From an uncultured Thermoanaerobaculia bacterium (GTDB lineage: Bacteria > Acidobacteriota > Thermoanaerobaculia > Multivoradales > Multivoraceae): a DNA stretch of 64,000 bases. Location of the stretch: positions 903,136-967,135 of the forward strand of contig OX638294.1 in the NCBI GenBank assembly GCA_951812325.1, given 5' to 3'. Below are positions 34,117 through 42,494 of this stretch, piece after piece. The translations under genes and the position numbers were made by a program. Numbering within the stretch: position 1 is the first letter of the stretch; each line of letters opens with the position of its first letter. The notes beneath the pieces are model-generated. The model saw only the letters and a list, made by a program, of their open reading frames with translations, was not told the origin of the DNA and made no database searches.

Positions 34117-35097
34117 ATGAAGGCAGTCGTATGCAGTGAATTCGGTCCCCCGGAGAACCTGACGATCGAGGAACTCCCCGATCCGGTTCCCGGGCCGGGC
34201 GAGGTCGTCGTCGACATCCGGGCGGCGGCAATCACCTTCCCCGACACGTTGATCATCGAGAACCGCTACCAGTTCCGCGGCGAGCCGCCCTTCGTCGTCG
34301 GCGGCGAAGTCGGCGGCACGATCGCGGCCGTCGGCCCGGATGTCGAGAGCCTGGCGGTCGGCGACGATGTCGTGGGCGGCGGTGGAACCGGAGGCTTCGC
34401 GGAGCAGGTGTTGCTCAAGGCGTCAAGCGTGCGCAAGCTGCCGCCGGGGCTCGGTCACGCCGAGGCCACGGGATACGGCTACGCCTACGGCACGGGACAC
34501 TACGGCTTGAAGTACCGGGGCAACCTGAAGCCCGGTGAAACGCTGCTCGTCCTCGGCGCCGCGGGCGGCGTGGGTCTGGCGGCCCTGGAACTCGGCAAGG
34601 TGATGGGCGCCCGGGTGATCGCCGCCGCTTCGACCGAGGAGAAGCTGGAGCTCTGCCGGAAGCGCGGCGCCGACGAGACGATCAACTACTCCGAAGAGGA
34701 CCTGAAGGACCGCGCCAAGGAACTCACCGACGGCAAGGGCGTTGACGTCGTCTACGACGCGGTCGGCGGCGAGTACGCGGAGGCGGCGCTGCGGGCCACG
34801 AACTGGCGCGGCCGGTTTCTGGTCATCGGCTTCACCGCCGGCATTCCCCGGATGCCGCTCAATCTCACCCTGCTCAAGGGTTGCGACATCGTCGGCGTGT
34901 TCTGGGGCGCTTCCAGGATGCGCGAGCCGGAGCTGTTCGAGGCGACCAGGGTCGAGACGGAGGCGCTCGCCGCGGAGGGCAAGATAAAGCCCTGGATCTC
35001 GCGGCGCTACCCCCTGGAAGACGTGCCGCAGGCGCTGCGGGACATGATGGACCGGAAGATCATCGGAAAGATGGTCATGGCACGCACGGGCCCTTAG
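34117..35097 (+). CDS. NADPH:quinone oxidoreductase family protein (zinc-less MDR)
   Basis: 326 aa medium-chain reductase. Seen: GPGEVVVDIRAAAITFPD, FVVGGEVGGTIAAVG, the nucleotide-binding loop LVLGAAGGVGLAALELGK, KRGADETINYSEED, and VDVVYDAVGGEY. Structural zinc cysteines are absent, as in QOR-type members. It reduces quinones or enoyl compounds with NADPH. The ribosome site is CCGGAGGCG. It sits between the acyl-CoA synthetase and the LLM gene, 32 and 18 bp away, so it is probably part of one catabolic operon. Confidence 0.92.
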   Translation: MKAVVCSEFGPPENLTIEELPDPVPGPGEVVVDIRAAAITFPDTLIIENRYQFRGEPPFVVGGEVGGTIAAVGPDVESLAVGDDVVGGGGTGGFAEQVLLKASSVRKLPPGLGHAEATGYGYAYGTGHYGLKYRGNLKPGETLLVLGAAGGVGLAALELGKVMGARVIAAASTEEKLELCRKRGADETINYSEEDLKDRAKELTDGKGVDVVYDAVGGEYAEAALRATNWRGRFLVIGFTAGIPRMPLNLTLLKGCDIVGVFWGASRMREPELFEATRVETEALAAEGKIKPWISRRYPLEDVPQALRDMMDRKIIGKMVMARTGP

Positions 35098-35115
35098 GCC
35101 CGGGAGGATGATTCA

Positions 35116-36042
35116 ATGAAGTTCGGCGCACAGGTCACCGTCTACCGCAACACTTGGGACACCGTCCGCGAAGTGGCCGAGCTGCTCGACGCCGGTCCCT
35201 GGGACAGCATCTGGTACGCCGACCACTACCTGCCGCCGCCCGGAATCAAGGAAGAGGAACACCTCGCAGCCCAGGAGGCCTTCACCGTCGCCGCCGCGAC
35301 CGCCAGCATCACGAAGAACCTGAAGATCGGCCATCTTGTTCTCGGCAACACGTACCGGAATCCCGCCCTGGCGGCGAAGATGGCCGGGACCCTGGACCAC
35401 ATCTCGCACGGTCGCTTCGTGCTCGGCATCGGCGCCGCCTGGTTCAAGCGCGAGCATGAGGCCTACGGCTGGACGTTCCCGTCGATGAAGGAGCGCCAGG
35501 ACCGATTCGAGGAGGCCGTCGAGTTGATCCGGGCCCTGTTCCGGTCCGGCGAGCCGGTCGATTTCCAGGGCGAGTACTACCGCCTCGATTCGGCGCCCCT
35601 CTCGCCGGGCAGCTACGGCGACCCGATCCCGATCCTGGTCGGCGGCACCGGCGAGAAGCGGACGCTGCGCACCCTGGCGCGCCACGGCGACGTGATGAAC
35701 CTCGACGGATGGGCCCGAGGGCCGATGACCCGCGAGTACTTCCGGCACAAGGTCTCGGTGGTCGAGAAGCACTGCGAGGACGCGGGCCGCGACCCCGGCG
35801 AGATCCGGCACACGGTCCTGATGCCCACCTTCGTGACCGACGACGAGGCGGCAGCCGAGCGCTTCATCGCCGCGCGCGGCCTCGGCGAAGGCACGGCGGC
35901 CGGTCCGAAGAGCTACGTGATCGACCGGATCGGCGAGATGATCGACGCCGGCGCCCACGAGATCATGATCGGCGGCATCCCGACGCATCGGCTCGACCAC
36001 TACCAGCTCGTCGCGGAAGAGATCATCCCGGCCTTCGATTAG
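35116..36042 (+). CDS. LLM-class F420-dependent oxidoreductase
   Basis: 308 aa luciferase-like TIM barrel. Seen: WDSIWYADHYLPPPG, LKIGHLVLGNTYRNPALAAKMAGTLDHIS in adjacent strands, RFVLGIGAAWFKREHEAYGW, and PIPILVGGTGEKRTLRTLARHGD. The last two are hallmarks of the TIGR03560-like F420 group. It is the third gene of the acyl-CoA synthetase/quinone-reductase run. Its stop overlaps the convergent HupE-like gene by 4 bp. Confidence 0.9.
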   Translation: MKFGAQVTVYRNTWDTVREVAELLDAGPWDSIWYADHYLPPPGIKEEEHLAAQEAFTVAAATASITKNLKIGHLVLGNTYRNPALAAKMAGTLDHISHGRFVLGIGAAWFKREHEAYGWTFPSMKERQDRFEEAVELIRALFRSGEPVDFQGEYYRLDSAPLSPGSYGDPIPILVGGTGEKRTLRTLARHGDVMNLDGWARGPMTREYFRHKVSVVEKHCEDAGRDPGEIRHTVLMPTFVTDDEAAAERFIAARGLGEGTAAGPKSYVIDRIGEMIDAGAHEIMIGGIPTHRLDHYQLVAEEIIPAFD

Positions 36043-37502
36043 GCCCGGGGGCCGGCCTTCTCCGGTTCGCCCGGAGGTCCGTCGTCGCTCGTGGGTGCGG
36101 ACCGCCGGCGGCGAAGCCACCGGCATGTGGGTCCTGCAGCCGCCGCTACGACCAGCAACCATGGCAGCGCGCCCTTGGGGATGACTTCCATCAGCGTTGC
36201 GAAGGGCCGGTACCGGAGCAGGTCGGCGCCCCTCTCGCCGGTCCAGTGCCAGGCGGTGTGGACGATGAGTGCCGAGATCAGAATGGAGCCCACCCGCTCG
36301 TCGGGAAGGCGGCGGAAGACGAGATCCAGGAGAGGAATCAGAAGGAGCAGAACGAGAAGCTGGCCAAGCTCCACACCGACGTTGAAGGCGAGCAGGGACG
36401 TCACCAGATGAGAGCCGGCGAACTGGAGCGACTCGCCGAGCGCAAACGAGAAACCGAAGCCGTGGACGAGGCCGAAGCCGAAGGCGGCGGTCCAGCGTCG
36501 TTCCCCGCGGACTCCCAGGATGTTCTCGAACGCCATGTAGACGATCGAGAGCGCGATCAGGACTTCGACCAGGTTGGGGAACCACAATGCGCGCGGCGCC
36601 CAGCCCGCCGCCGAGGCGATCAGCGTGATCGAGTGGGCGACCGTGAACGAAGTCACGACGAACACGAGTTGGCGCAGGCGGCGGAGCGGCGCCACGAGAC
36701 AGATCAGGAAGAGGAGGTGGTCGAGGCCGCTCAGGATGTGTTCGAGGCCCAGTGCGATGAAGTGGATCGAAGCCTGCGCCCGGTTCGGGTCGAGTCGGAC
36801 CAGGCCGGGCTCGGCGGCGAGCTGCAGGACCCGCGCCTCGCGGTCGGACGACTCGTGGCGAATGACCGTGAGCACCTGCAGGCCCAGGCGGCCGAAACGG
36901 GGGTCTATCGAGAGCCTTGGACGCGCGTCGGCGTCCCGCGGGCCGAGCCGCGTCTCCAAGTGGACATCAAGCATCGCCTGGCGCCAGACGAGCTGCGCCG
37001 CCGCCGGCAGGGGCTCGGAGCCGATGTGTGCCAGCGCGCGGTCGAAGTCGGTGAAGGATCGGTCGGACGGGATCGAGATGCGGACGGCCTGAACCGTCGC
37101 CGTCGGCAGCTTCTCGCGGCCGGCGTACAGATCGAAGTTGGGCGTGATCCAGCGGTTGGCGGCTTCCACGAGCAGGCCGCCGGCGCGCAGCGCCTCGAGG
37201 TCCAGAATGCCCCGATGGTCGACCGGGAACTGCATCTCCTGCATCGCCTCGAGCGGCGTTCGCACCAGCACCTGGAGCCGTTCCTCCTGCGGTCTGACCA
37301 GCACCTGGACCGTGACGCTGCCCGGCGCCTCGTGGGCCGCGGCGGACCCGGCGCCGGACAGGAGCGCGGCCACGCCGACGAGGGCGGCGAGCGGGACGAG
37401 TCGGAGTCCGGGTCTGATGCGAAAGCGGTTCAGGGAGTCGATGCTAGCGCTAGCGCCGCCAGACACTCGCCGCCTGTTCCCTGAGCGACAACGCAGCGGC
37501 AC
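36039..37502 (-). CDS. HupE/UreJ family membrane protein
   Basis: 487 aa. A hydrophobic leader at about residues 35-57 (LVPLAALVGVAALLSGAGSAAAHE) is followed by a periplasmic domain of about 200 residues, then six or so membrane segments. Family motifs are FIALGLEHILSGLDHLLFLI, FTVAHSITLIAS, FGFGLVHGFGFSFALGE and SALIVHTAWHW, with metal-type histidines. HupE/UreJ proteins are secondary metal (nickel/cobalt) permeases. This large-ectodomain form is often seen without urease or hydrogenase genes, and its substrate is not established. An internal start nearer the leader is possible. Confidence 0.85.
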   Translation of the reverse strand: MPLRCRSGNRRRVSGGASASIDSLNRFRIRPGLRLVPLAALVGVAALLSGAGSAAAHEAPGSVTVQVLVRPQEERLQVLVRTPLEAMQEMQFPVDHRGILDLEALRAGGLLVEAANRWITPNFDLYAGREKLPTATVQAVRISIPSDRSFTDFDRALAHIGSEPLPAAAQLVWRQAMLDVHLETRLGPRDADARPRLSIDPRFGRLGLQVLTVIRHESSDREARVLQLAAEPGLVRLDPNRAQASIHFIALGLEHILSGLDHLLFLICLVAPLRRLRQLVFVVTSFTVAHSITLIASAAGWAPRALWFPNLVEVLIALSIVYMAFENILGVRGERRWTAAFGFGLVHGFGFSFALGESLQFAGSHLVTSLLAFNVGVELGQLLVLLLLIPLLDLVFRRLPDERVGSILISALIVHTAWHWTGERGADLLRYRPFATLMEVIPKGALPWLLVVAAAAGPTCRWLRRRRSAPTSDDGPPGEPEKAGPRA

Positions 37503-37694
37503 AGGTGCGATCCATCCGGACTGTCCGACCCGCCGCGGGCGCCCGGCGGGGTGGACCGCTGCCAGGTTCCGGTACGCCCGGCGGCGCCGGTCTGTTTCGG
37601 TATCCCGTTGTACACTTCCGGCTCCAACCTCGGCAGCAGTGGATCCACGGCATGGACCGCATCAGAAGGACCCGGGAAAGGGTGAGGACAGACG

Positions 37695-38942
37695 ATGAAG
37701 TTGAACCGTCTCCACGTTGCACCGGGCTGCGCGGCCTTCGTTCTCCTCTTCTGCGCCTGCGGTGACTCGGGAGTCCCGGGCGGCGCCGGTGACGCAGAGG
37801 CGGCGGGCGAAGGGCCGATGGCGCCGCGTTTCGAAGTCGACCCGTTCTGGCCGAAGCCGCTGCCGAACCACTGGATTCTGGGCCCGGCCATCGGCGTCGC
37901 GGTCGACTCCCGCGATCACGTCTGGATCGTTCATCGCAACACGCCAGACGCCTTCGGCGCGATCAACGAGATCGGCGCGGCGCAGGATCCGCCCCTCTCC
38001 GAGTGCTGCATTCCGGCGCCGCCGGTCCTGGAGTTCGATCCGGACGGCAACCTGGTCGGACACTGGGGCGGCCCGAGCGACACCGGCGAGTACGAGTGGC
38101 CGACCTCCAACCACGGCATCCTCGTCGACCACATGGACAACGTATGGATCGGCGGCAACGGCGCCGGCGATTCGCACGCCCTCAAGTTCGCCCGCGACGG
38201 GCAATTCCTGATGCAGGTCGGGAAGGCGAACGCCCGGGTCGACGAGGGCGCCGGCGGGGACGAACCCCGGTTCGTGCGCAACAGCCACGACATGGAGAAC
38301 TTCGGCCGGGTCGCGAAGCTCTCGGTCGACCCGGGCGCGAACGAGATCTACGTCGCCGACGGGTACTTCAACCGCAGGGTGGTCGTGATCGACGCCGACA
38401 CAGGCGAGTTCAAGCGCTACTGGGGCGCCTACGGCGAGGCGCCCGACGACGAACTGGACCTCGGTCGGTACGCGCCGGGCGATCCGCCGGCGACCCAGTT
38501 CCGCGGTCCGGTCCACTGCGCCGAAATCTCGGCCGACGGCCTGCTCTATGTCTGCGACCGCGCCGCCGACCGCATCCAGGTGTTCCAGGCCGACGGCGCC
38601 TACGTCGACGAGGTGTTCGTCGCTCCCGAGACCCTCTCCCAGGGCTCGACCTGGGACGTCGCCTTCTCACCGGACGAGGAACAGAAGTTCCTCTACCTGG
38701 CTGACGGCCAGAACATGAAGGTCCACGTGATCGAGCGCGAGAGCATGGAGGTGCTCTACGCCTTCGGCGACGGCGGCCGTCAACCCGGCCAGTTCTTCGC
38801 GGTCCACAGCATCGCCACGGATTCCAAGGGCAATGTCTACACGACCGAGACCTACGAAGGAAAGCGGCTCCAGAAGTTCGTGAATCGGGGGATGCGGCCG
38901 GTGCCTGAGGACGATCCGGGGCCGCCCTGGCCGGTTGATTGA
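37695..38942 (+). CDS. NHL-type six-bladed beta-propeller lipoprotein
   Basis: 415 aa. The leader ends in a lipobox (LLFCAC), so it is probably an outer-membrane or periplasmic lipoprotein. NHL-like blades repeat: IGVAVDSRDHVWIVHRN, GILVDHMDNVWIGGNG, VAKLSVDPGANEIYVADGY, CAEISADGLLYVCDRA, SIATDSKGNVYTTETY. Fold and blade pattern resemble the lyase domain of peptidylglycine alpha-amidating monooxygenase, but catalytic function is unproven. Likely -10 TACACT at 37611. Confidence 0.85.
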   Translation: MKLNRLHVAPGCAAFVLLFCACGDSGVPGGAGDAEAAGEGPMAPRFEVDPFWPKPLPNHWILGPAIGVAVDSRDHVWIVHRNTPDAFGAINEIGAAQDPPLSECCIPAPPVLEFDPDGNLVGHWGGPSDTGEYEWPTSNHGILVDHMDNVWIGGNGAGDSHALKFARDGQFLMQVGKANARVDEGAGGDEPRFVRNSHDMENFGRVAKLSVDPGANEIYVADGYFNRRVVVIDADTGEFKRYWGAYGEAPDDELDLGRYAPGDPPATQFRGPVHCAEISADGLLYVCDRAADRIQVFQADGAYVDEVFVAPETLSQGSTWDVAFSPDEEQKFLYLADGQNMKVHVIERESMEVLYAFGDGGRQPGQFFAVHSIATDSKGNVYTTETYEGKRLQKFVNRGMRPVPEDDPGPPWPVD

Positions 38943-39107
38943 CAGCTGTCGGCGTCGGCGCAGCAACTCGAGCAGCGCCTTGAGAGGCGCCGGCACGCCG
39001 TCAGGGCGATGCGGCGGGGGCGAGTCGCGGCGCTCCGGGTCTGGTTGTCCGGTTCGCCGGGCGCCGGAATCGCGCGACGGCGCCAGACGTTCCCACCGCT
39101 TCGCGCA

Positions 39108-40055
39108 TCACCTCGAGGACACGCTCCGGAAGCGCATCACCCGGTAACACCTCGTGCTGGCGAAGGCCTCCGGATCCAGCAACCGGTCGAGCCGGTCCAG
39201 GCGACGGGTCAACGGCCGCGCCAGGCGCCAGGCAGCGCCCGCCAGCCGCGGGAAACGCAGCGTCGAGGCCTCGCGCAGCAGGCTCAGGATGCCGCGGCCG
39301 AAGCGATCCACCATCGCCTGTCCGAGATGAAGCGTCGGCAACACGGAAGGCGTGACGTCCTCGTTCACCTCCAGCACGAGGCCGGCCGCCGCGGCCCGGG
39401 TCAGGAACTCGTCCAGCGGATGGCCGCTCCCCGGCTTTCCCCGGTCGGATTCGACGGTGAAGCAGTCGCAGAGGAGCACGCTGCCTCCCGGCGCCAGGCA
39501 GCGCCTGACCGCCTCGAAGAACTGCTCGAGCCAGACGTACTGCGCCGACTCGCACAGGAACAGGAGGTCATACCGGCGATCCGGTTCGAACTCCTGGAGG
39601 CGGCCCAGGTGGAAGCGCCGCTCCGGAAGCCGCTCGGCGTACAGCCTGCCGTGGTAGGGGTCGGGCGAAAGGCCCTCCACGTCGTAACCGAGGGCGGTCA
39701 GCCGCTCGCTGATCACGCCGGTGCCGCAGCCGACGTCGAGCACGGAGGACACTCCGGTCGGCAGCAGGTCCAGGAGTCGCGCGACCAGGCGTTCCTGGGC
39801 TCCGCGCAGGCCGGCCACGTCGAGAGGATCGTCATCTCTCCAGATCCCGAAGTTCAGGTAATCCAGACCGACGATCCGGTGCAGGAACTGAAGCGCGAAG
39901 CTCGTCTTCACCTGACGAGGGCTGTTTCCGTCTGCGGCCTGCCGGAACAACTGCCGGCCCTCCGGCCCGGGCCAGCTGCGCGGCGCCGCCGGAACCGGTG
40001 CGGGAGAGGGGGCCGCGCTCGGGCGCGAAGGCGACGGGGCAATGCGCAAACTCAC
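39108..40055 (-). CDS. SAM-dependent methyltransferase (class I)
   Basis: 315 aa. SAM-binding motif I VLDVGCGTGVISERL, followed by DVEGLSPDP, then YDLLFLCESAQYVWLEQFF and CLAPGGSVLLCDCF. The N-terminal phrase LDYLNFGIWRDD resembles small-molecule methyltransferases that form a terpenoid or quinone product. GTG 40055 is chosen because a TACACT hexamer lies 9 nt upstream. The frame continues open to 40361, but that part is antisense to an amine-oxidase remnant. It is isolated from other biosynthetic genes. Confidence 0.82.
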   Translation of the reverse strand: MSLRIAPSPSRPSAAPSPAPVPAAPRSWPGPEGRQLFRQAADGNSPRQVKTSFALQFLHRIVGLDYLNFGIWRDDDPLDVAGLRGAQERLVARLLDLLPTGVSSVLDVGCGTGVISERLTALGYDVEGLSPDPYHGRLYAERLPERRFHLGRLQEFEPDRRYDLLFLCESAQYVWLEQFFEAVRRCLAPGGSVLLCDCFTVESDRGKPGSGHPLDEFLTRAAAAGLVLEVNEDVTPSVLPTLHLGQAMVDRFGRGILSLLREASTLRFPRLAGAAWRLARPLTRRLDRLDRLLDPEAFASTRCYRVMRFRSVSSR

Positions 40056-40064
40056 CGGCGAGAG

Positions 40065-40070
40065 AGTGTA
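40065..40070 (-). promoter_or_regulatory. Probable -10 element (TACACT), leaderless
   Basis: Minus-strand TGTACACT lies 9 nt before the GTG of the methyltransferase, with no ribosome site. Confidence 0.4.
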
Positions 40071-40103
40071 CAGCGCGACCTCAGGCCCCGCACGGCGCCG
40101 GGC

Positions 40104-40310
40104 GCCACCTGCATCTACGAGCGGGAGACCGGCGACCCTTCCTGGCGTCACTACGCGGACGAGCAGCCGGACAGCCGCATGAGCCGGGATCTCGTCGTGC
40201 GCTCGGGGGCCGTGGTCGGCAACCACGACTACCTGCTCGACTGGATCTTCCGGCAGGACGGTTCGATCGAAGCACGGGTCGGGGCAACCCCGCACTCGAT
40301 CTTCCCTGAG
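40104..40310 (+). pseudogene. Copper amine oxidase fragment around the TPQ site
   Basis: The frame reads CIYERETGDPSWRHYAD, then LVVRSGAVVGNHDYLLDWIF and QDGSIEARVGAT. This is the catalytic-core signature of copper amine oxidases (consensus T-x-x-N-Y-D/E-Y, then FDWxF and GxIxxxxxATG). The tyrosine that becomes topaquinone is replaced by His (NHDY). The rest of the roughly 600-residue enzyme is missing on both sides. A dead remnant. Confidence 0.7.
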
Positions 40311-40320
40311 TCCGGCCCCG

Positions 40321-40711
40321 GCCTTGCGCCGCGGCGAACTTCCCCTCTTCTGGCGTGACATCTGGCGTTACAGTTCTGTCGCGCCACTGATTCCGACCAG
40401 ACAGGAATGTTCGGCCGGCAGGGCGCAACCGTGGCCTGACCCCGGATCGACAGGTACACCCGAGCGACGGGGCCGCTCCCCCGATCCGCCGCCAACCCGC
40501 TTCCCCGCACGGGTTTGCGGGCCTTGCCGCAGTCCCGCGTCGACAGCTCCACCGATGCCCCACGCGCCGCCCGGACACCTGGCACGGTTCTGGATACAAG
40601 AAGCTGCCAAGCCTGAGCGTCAGTTCCGGAACCTGACCTCGGACGCTCTCTGAACGCGGAGAGCGCCTGGGACGATCAGCCAGGCGGACCAAACGAAGAG
40701 GAGGGACTCGC
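40321..40711. other. Region upstream of amtB
   Basis: About 390 bp without a recognisable gene. A sigma-54-like -24 box lies at 40580 and a good ribosome site (GAGGAGGGA) directly before amtB. Confidence 0.4.
40580..40596 (+). promoter_or_regulatory. Weak candidate sigma-54 promoter
   Basis: TGGCAC (40580-40585) matches the -24 consensus exactly. At the -12 position the spacing gives GA rather than GC. amtB-glnK operons are often sigma-54/NtrC controlled, which is why it is mentioned. Confidence 0.25.
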
Positions 40712-42052
40712 ATGAGCTTCAGAACTCGCGGTCGAACCATCGGTCTGGGTTCGGCCCTGGGACTCACTTTGCTGCTGGCGCTGTTCGGCGCCGGGCCCGC
40801 GGCGGCGCAGGAGGGCGTGGACAGCGGCGATACCGCATGGATGCTGACCGCCAGCGCCCTGGTGCTGCTGATGACACCGGGGCTCGCGTTCTTCTACGGA
40901 GGACTCGTCCGGCGCAAGAACGTCCTGTCGATCCTCATGCAGTGCTTTCTCTGCATGGGCCTGATGACCGTGCTCTGGGTCGTCATCGGCTTCAGCCTGG
41001 CCTTCGGCTCCGACGCCCTCGGGGGCGTCATCGGCGGCGGCGACTACTTTCTGCTGGCCAACCTGGGCTACGACGCCTGGGACGGCACCGGCATTCCGGC
41101 GCCGCTGTTCATGATCTTCCAGGGCATGTTCGCGATCATCACACCCGCGCTGATGATCGGCGCCTTCGCGGAGCGGATGAAGTTCAGCGCCATCTGCCTG
41201 TTCATGAGCGCCTGGCTGCTCGTGGTCTACGCCCCCGTCTGCCACTGGGTGTGGGGCGGCTCGGAAGGTTTCTTCGGCCTCGGCGGCGAGGGCGCCCTCG
41301 ACTTCGCCGGCGGCACGGTCGTCCACATCAACGCCGGTGTATCGGCGCTGGTCGCGGCGCTCGTCCTGGGCCGCCGCAAGGGCTATCCGACTCATACGTC
41401 GCCGCCGCACAACCTGCCCTTCGCCGTTCTCGGTACCGGCCTGCTCTGGTTCGGGTGGTTCGGCTTCAACGCCGGCAGCGCCGTGGCAGCCAACGGCTCG
41501 GCCGCCAACGCCTTCGTCGTCACCCAGGTGGCGACCGCGGCAGCGGCTGCCACCTGGGGGTTGATCGACTGGTTCCGCGACTCGAAGCCGACGCTCCTGG
41601 GCGTCATCACCGGCGCTGTGGCCGGACTCGTGGCGATCACTCCGGCCTGTGGCTCCGTCAGCGCAATCGGCGCGCTCGGCGTCGGCGCCGGCGCTTCCCT
41701 GTTCGCCTACCTGGCAGTAACCTGGTTCAAGTCGAAGCTCGGCTACGACGACTCGCTGGACGTCTTCGGCGTTCACGGCGTCGCCGGCATGTGGGGCGCG
41801 GTCGCCGCCGGCCTCTGGGCCACCGACATGGTGCCCGGCAACGACACGAACGGCCTCTTCTACGGCAATGCCGGACAGGTCGCCATTCAGCTCAAGGCCG
41901 TTCTGTTCACCATCGCGTGGGCCGCGGTCGTGTCGTTCGTGTTGCTCAAGATCGTCGACCTGATCGTCGGTCTCCGCGTCGGCGACGACGAGGAGCGGAT
42001 CGGCCTCGATCTGACCGACCACCGCGAAAACGCTTACACCCTGGTCGACTAG
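40712..42052 (+). CDS. amtB: Ammonium transporter (Amt family)
   Basis: 446 aa. A cleavable signal (ends GPAAAQEG) is followed by 11 membrane segments. The first holds FFYGGLVRRKNVLSILMQ, and the family signature is AGGTVVHINAGVSALVAALVLG split around the first pore histidine (His in VVHIN). The second pore histidine is in DVFGVHGVAGMWG. FNAGSA, TPACG and the signature DFAGG are also conserved. It imports ammonium/ammonia and is gated by the PII protein encoded 18 bp downstream. Confidence 0.96.
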   Translation: MSFRTRGRTIGLGSALGLTLLLALFGAGPAAAQEGVDSGDTAWMLTASALVLLMTPGLAFFYGGLVRRKNVLSILMQCFLCMGLMTVLWVVIGFSLAFGSDALGGVIGGGDYFLLANLGYDAWDGTGIPAPLFMIFQGMFAIITPALMIGAFAERMKFSAICLFMSAWLLVVYAPVCHWVWGGSEGFFGLGGEGALDFAGGTVVHINAGVSALVAALVLGRRKGYPTHTSPPHNLPFAVLGTGLLWFGWFGFNAGSAVAANGSAANAFVVTQVATAAAAATWGLIDWFRDSKPTLLGVITGAVAGLVAITPACGSVSAIGALGVGAGASLFAYLAVTWFKSKLGYDDSLDVFGVHGVAGMWGAVAAGLWATDMVPGNDTNGLFYGNAGQVAIQLKAVLFTIAWAAVVSFVLLKIVDLIVGLRVGDDEERIGLDLTDHRENAYTLVD

Positions 42053-42070
42053 GGCAGAAGGAGGAATGAC

Positions 42071-42412
42071 ATGAAGTACATCGTGGCCATCGTTCAGCCC
42101 GACCGGATGCAGGAGGTCCTCGATCTCCTGGAAGAGAAGGAGATCCACCTGCTGACCGTCTCCAACGTGATGGGGCGCGGTCGCCAGCGAGGCGTCGCCG
42201 AGGTCTACCGCGGCCACAAGGAGGCCGGCGCCCTGCTGCGCAAGCTCAAGCTGGAGATCGCGGTCAACGACGACTACGTCGACATCGTGGTCGATGCGAT
42301 CACCCGGGGCGCCAAGACCGGCAACGTCGGCGACGGCAAGATATTCGTCCTGCCGCTCGAGGAGACGATCCGCATTCGCACGGGCGAAAGCGGCAACGTC
42401 GCGATCGGCTGA
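42071..42412 (+). CDS. glnK: Nitrogen regulatory protein P-II
   Basis: 113 aa, family length. It binds ATP/ADP and 2-oxoglutarate and gates Amt, glutamine synthetase modification and other targets. Seen: the opening MKYIVAIVQPDRMQEVLDLL, a T-loop with GRGRQRGVAEVYRG carrying the usual uridylylation-site Tyr, and a B-loop with TRGAKTGNVGDGKIFV. Ribosome site GAAGGAGG. Linkage to amtB supports the GlnK assignment over GlnB. No uridylyltransferase (glnD) is in the window, but glnE is convergent downstream. Confidence 0.95.
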   Translation: MKYIVAIVQPDRMQEVLDLLEEKEIHLLTVSNVMGRGRQRGVAEVYRGHKEAGALLRKLKLEIAVNDDYVDIVVDAITRGAKTGNVGDGKIFVLPLEETIRIRTGESGNVAIG

Positions 42413-42430
42413 GTTCCGCCGTATCGCATC

Positions 42431-42481
42431 TGCCGGGAACGCGCCGCGGGAGCCTTGCCGCTCCCCGGCGCTTTCCCGGCA
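42431..42481. terminator. Long hairpin between convergent glnK and glnE (bidirectional terminator)
   Basis: TGCCGGGAA (42431-42439) pairs with TTCCCGGCA (42473-42481). Inside, GCGCCG-c-GGGAGC pairs with GCTCCC-CGGCGC around the loop CTTGCC. That is about 21 base pairs, broken by one mismatch and one bulged C. It starts 18 bp after the glnK stop and ends 13 bp before the glnE stop. Confidence 0.8.
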
Positions 42482-42494
42482 GCCCGCAACGGCC

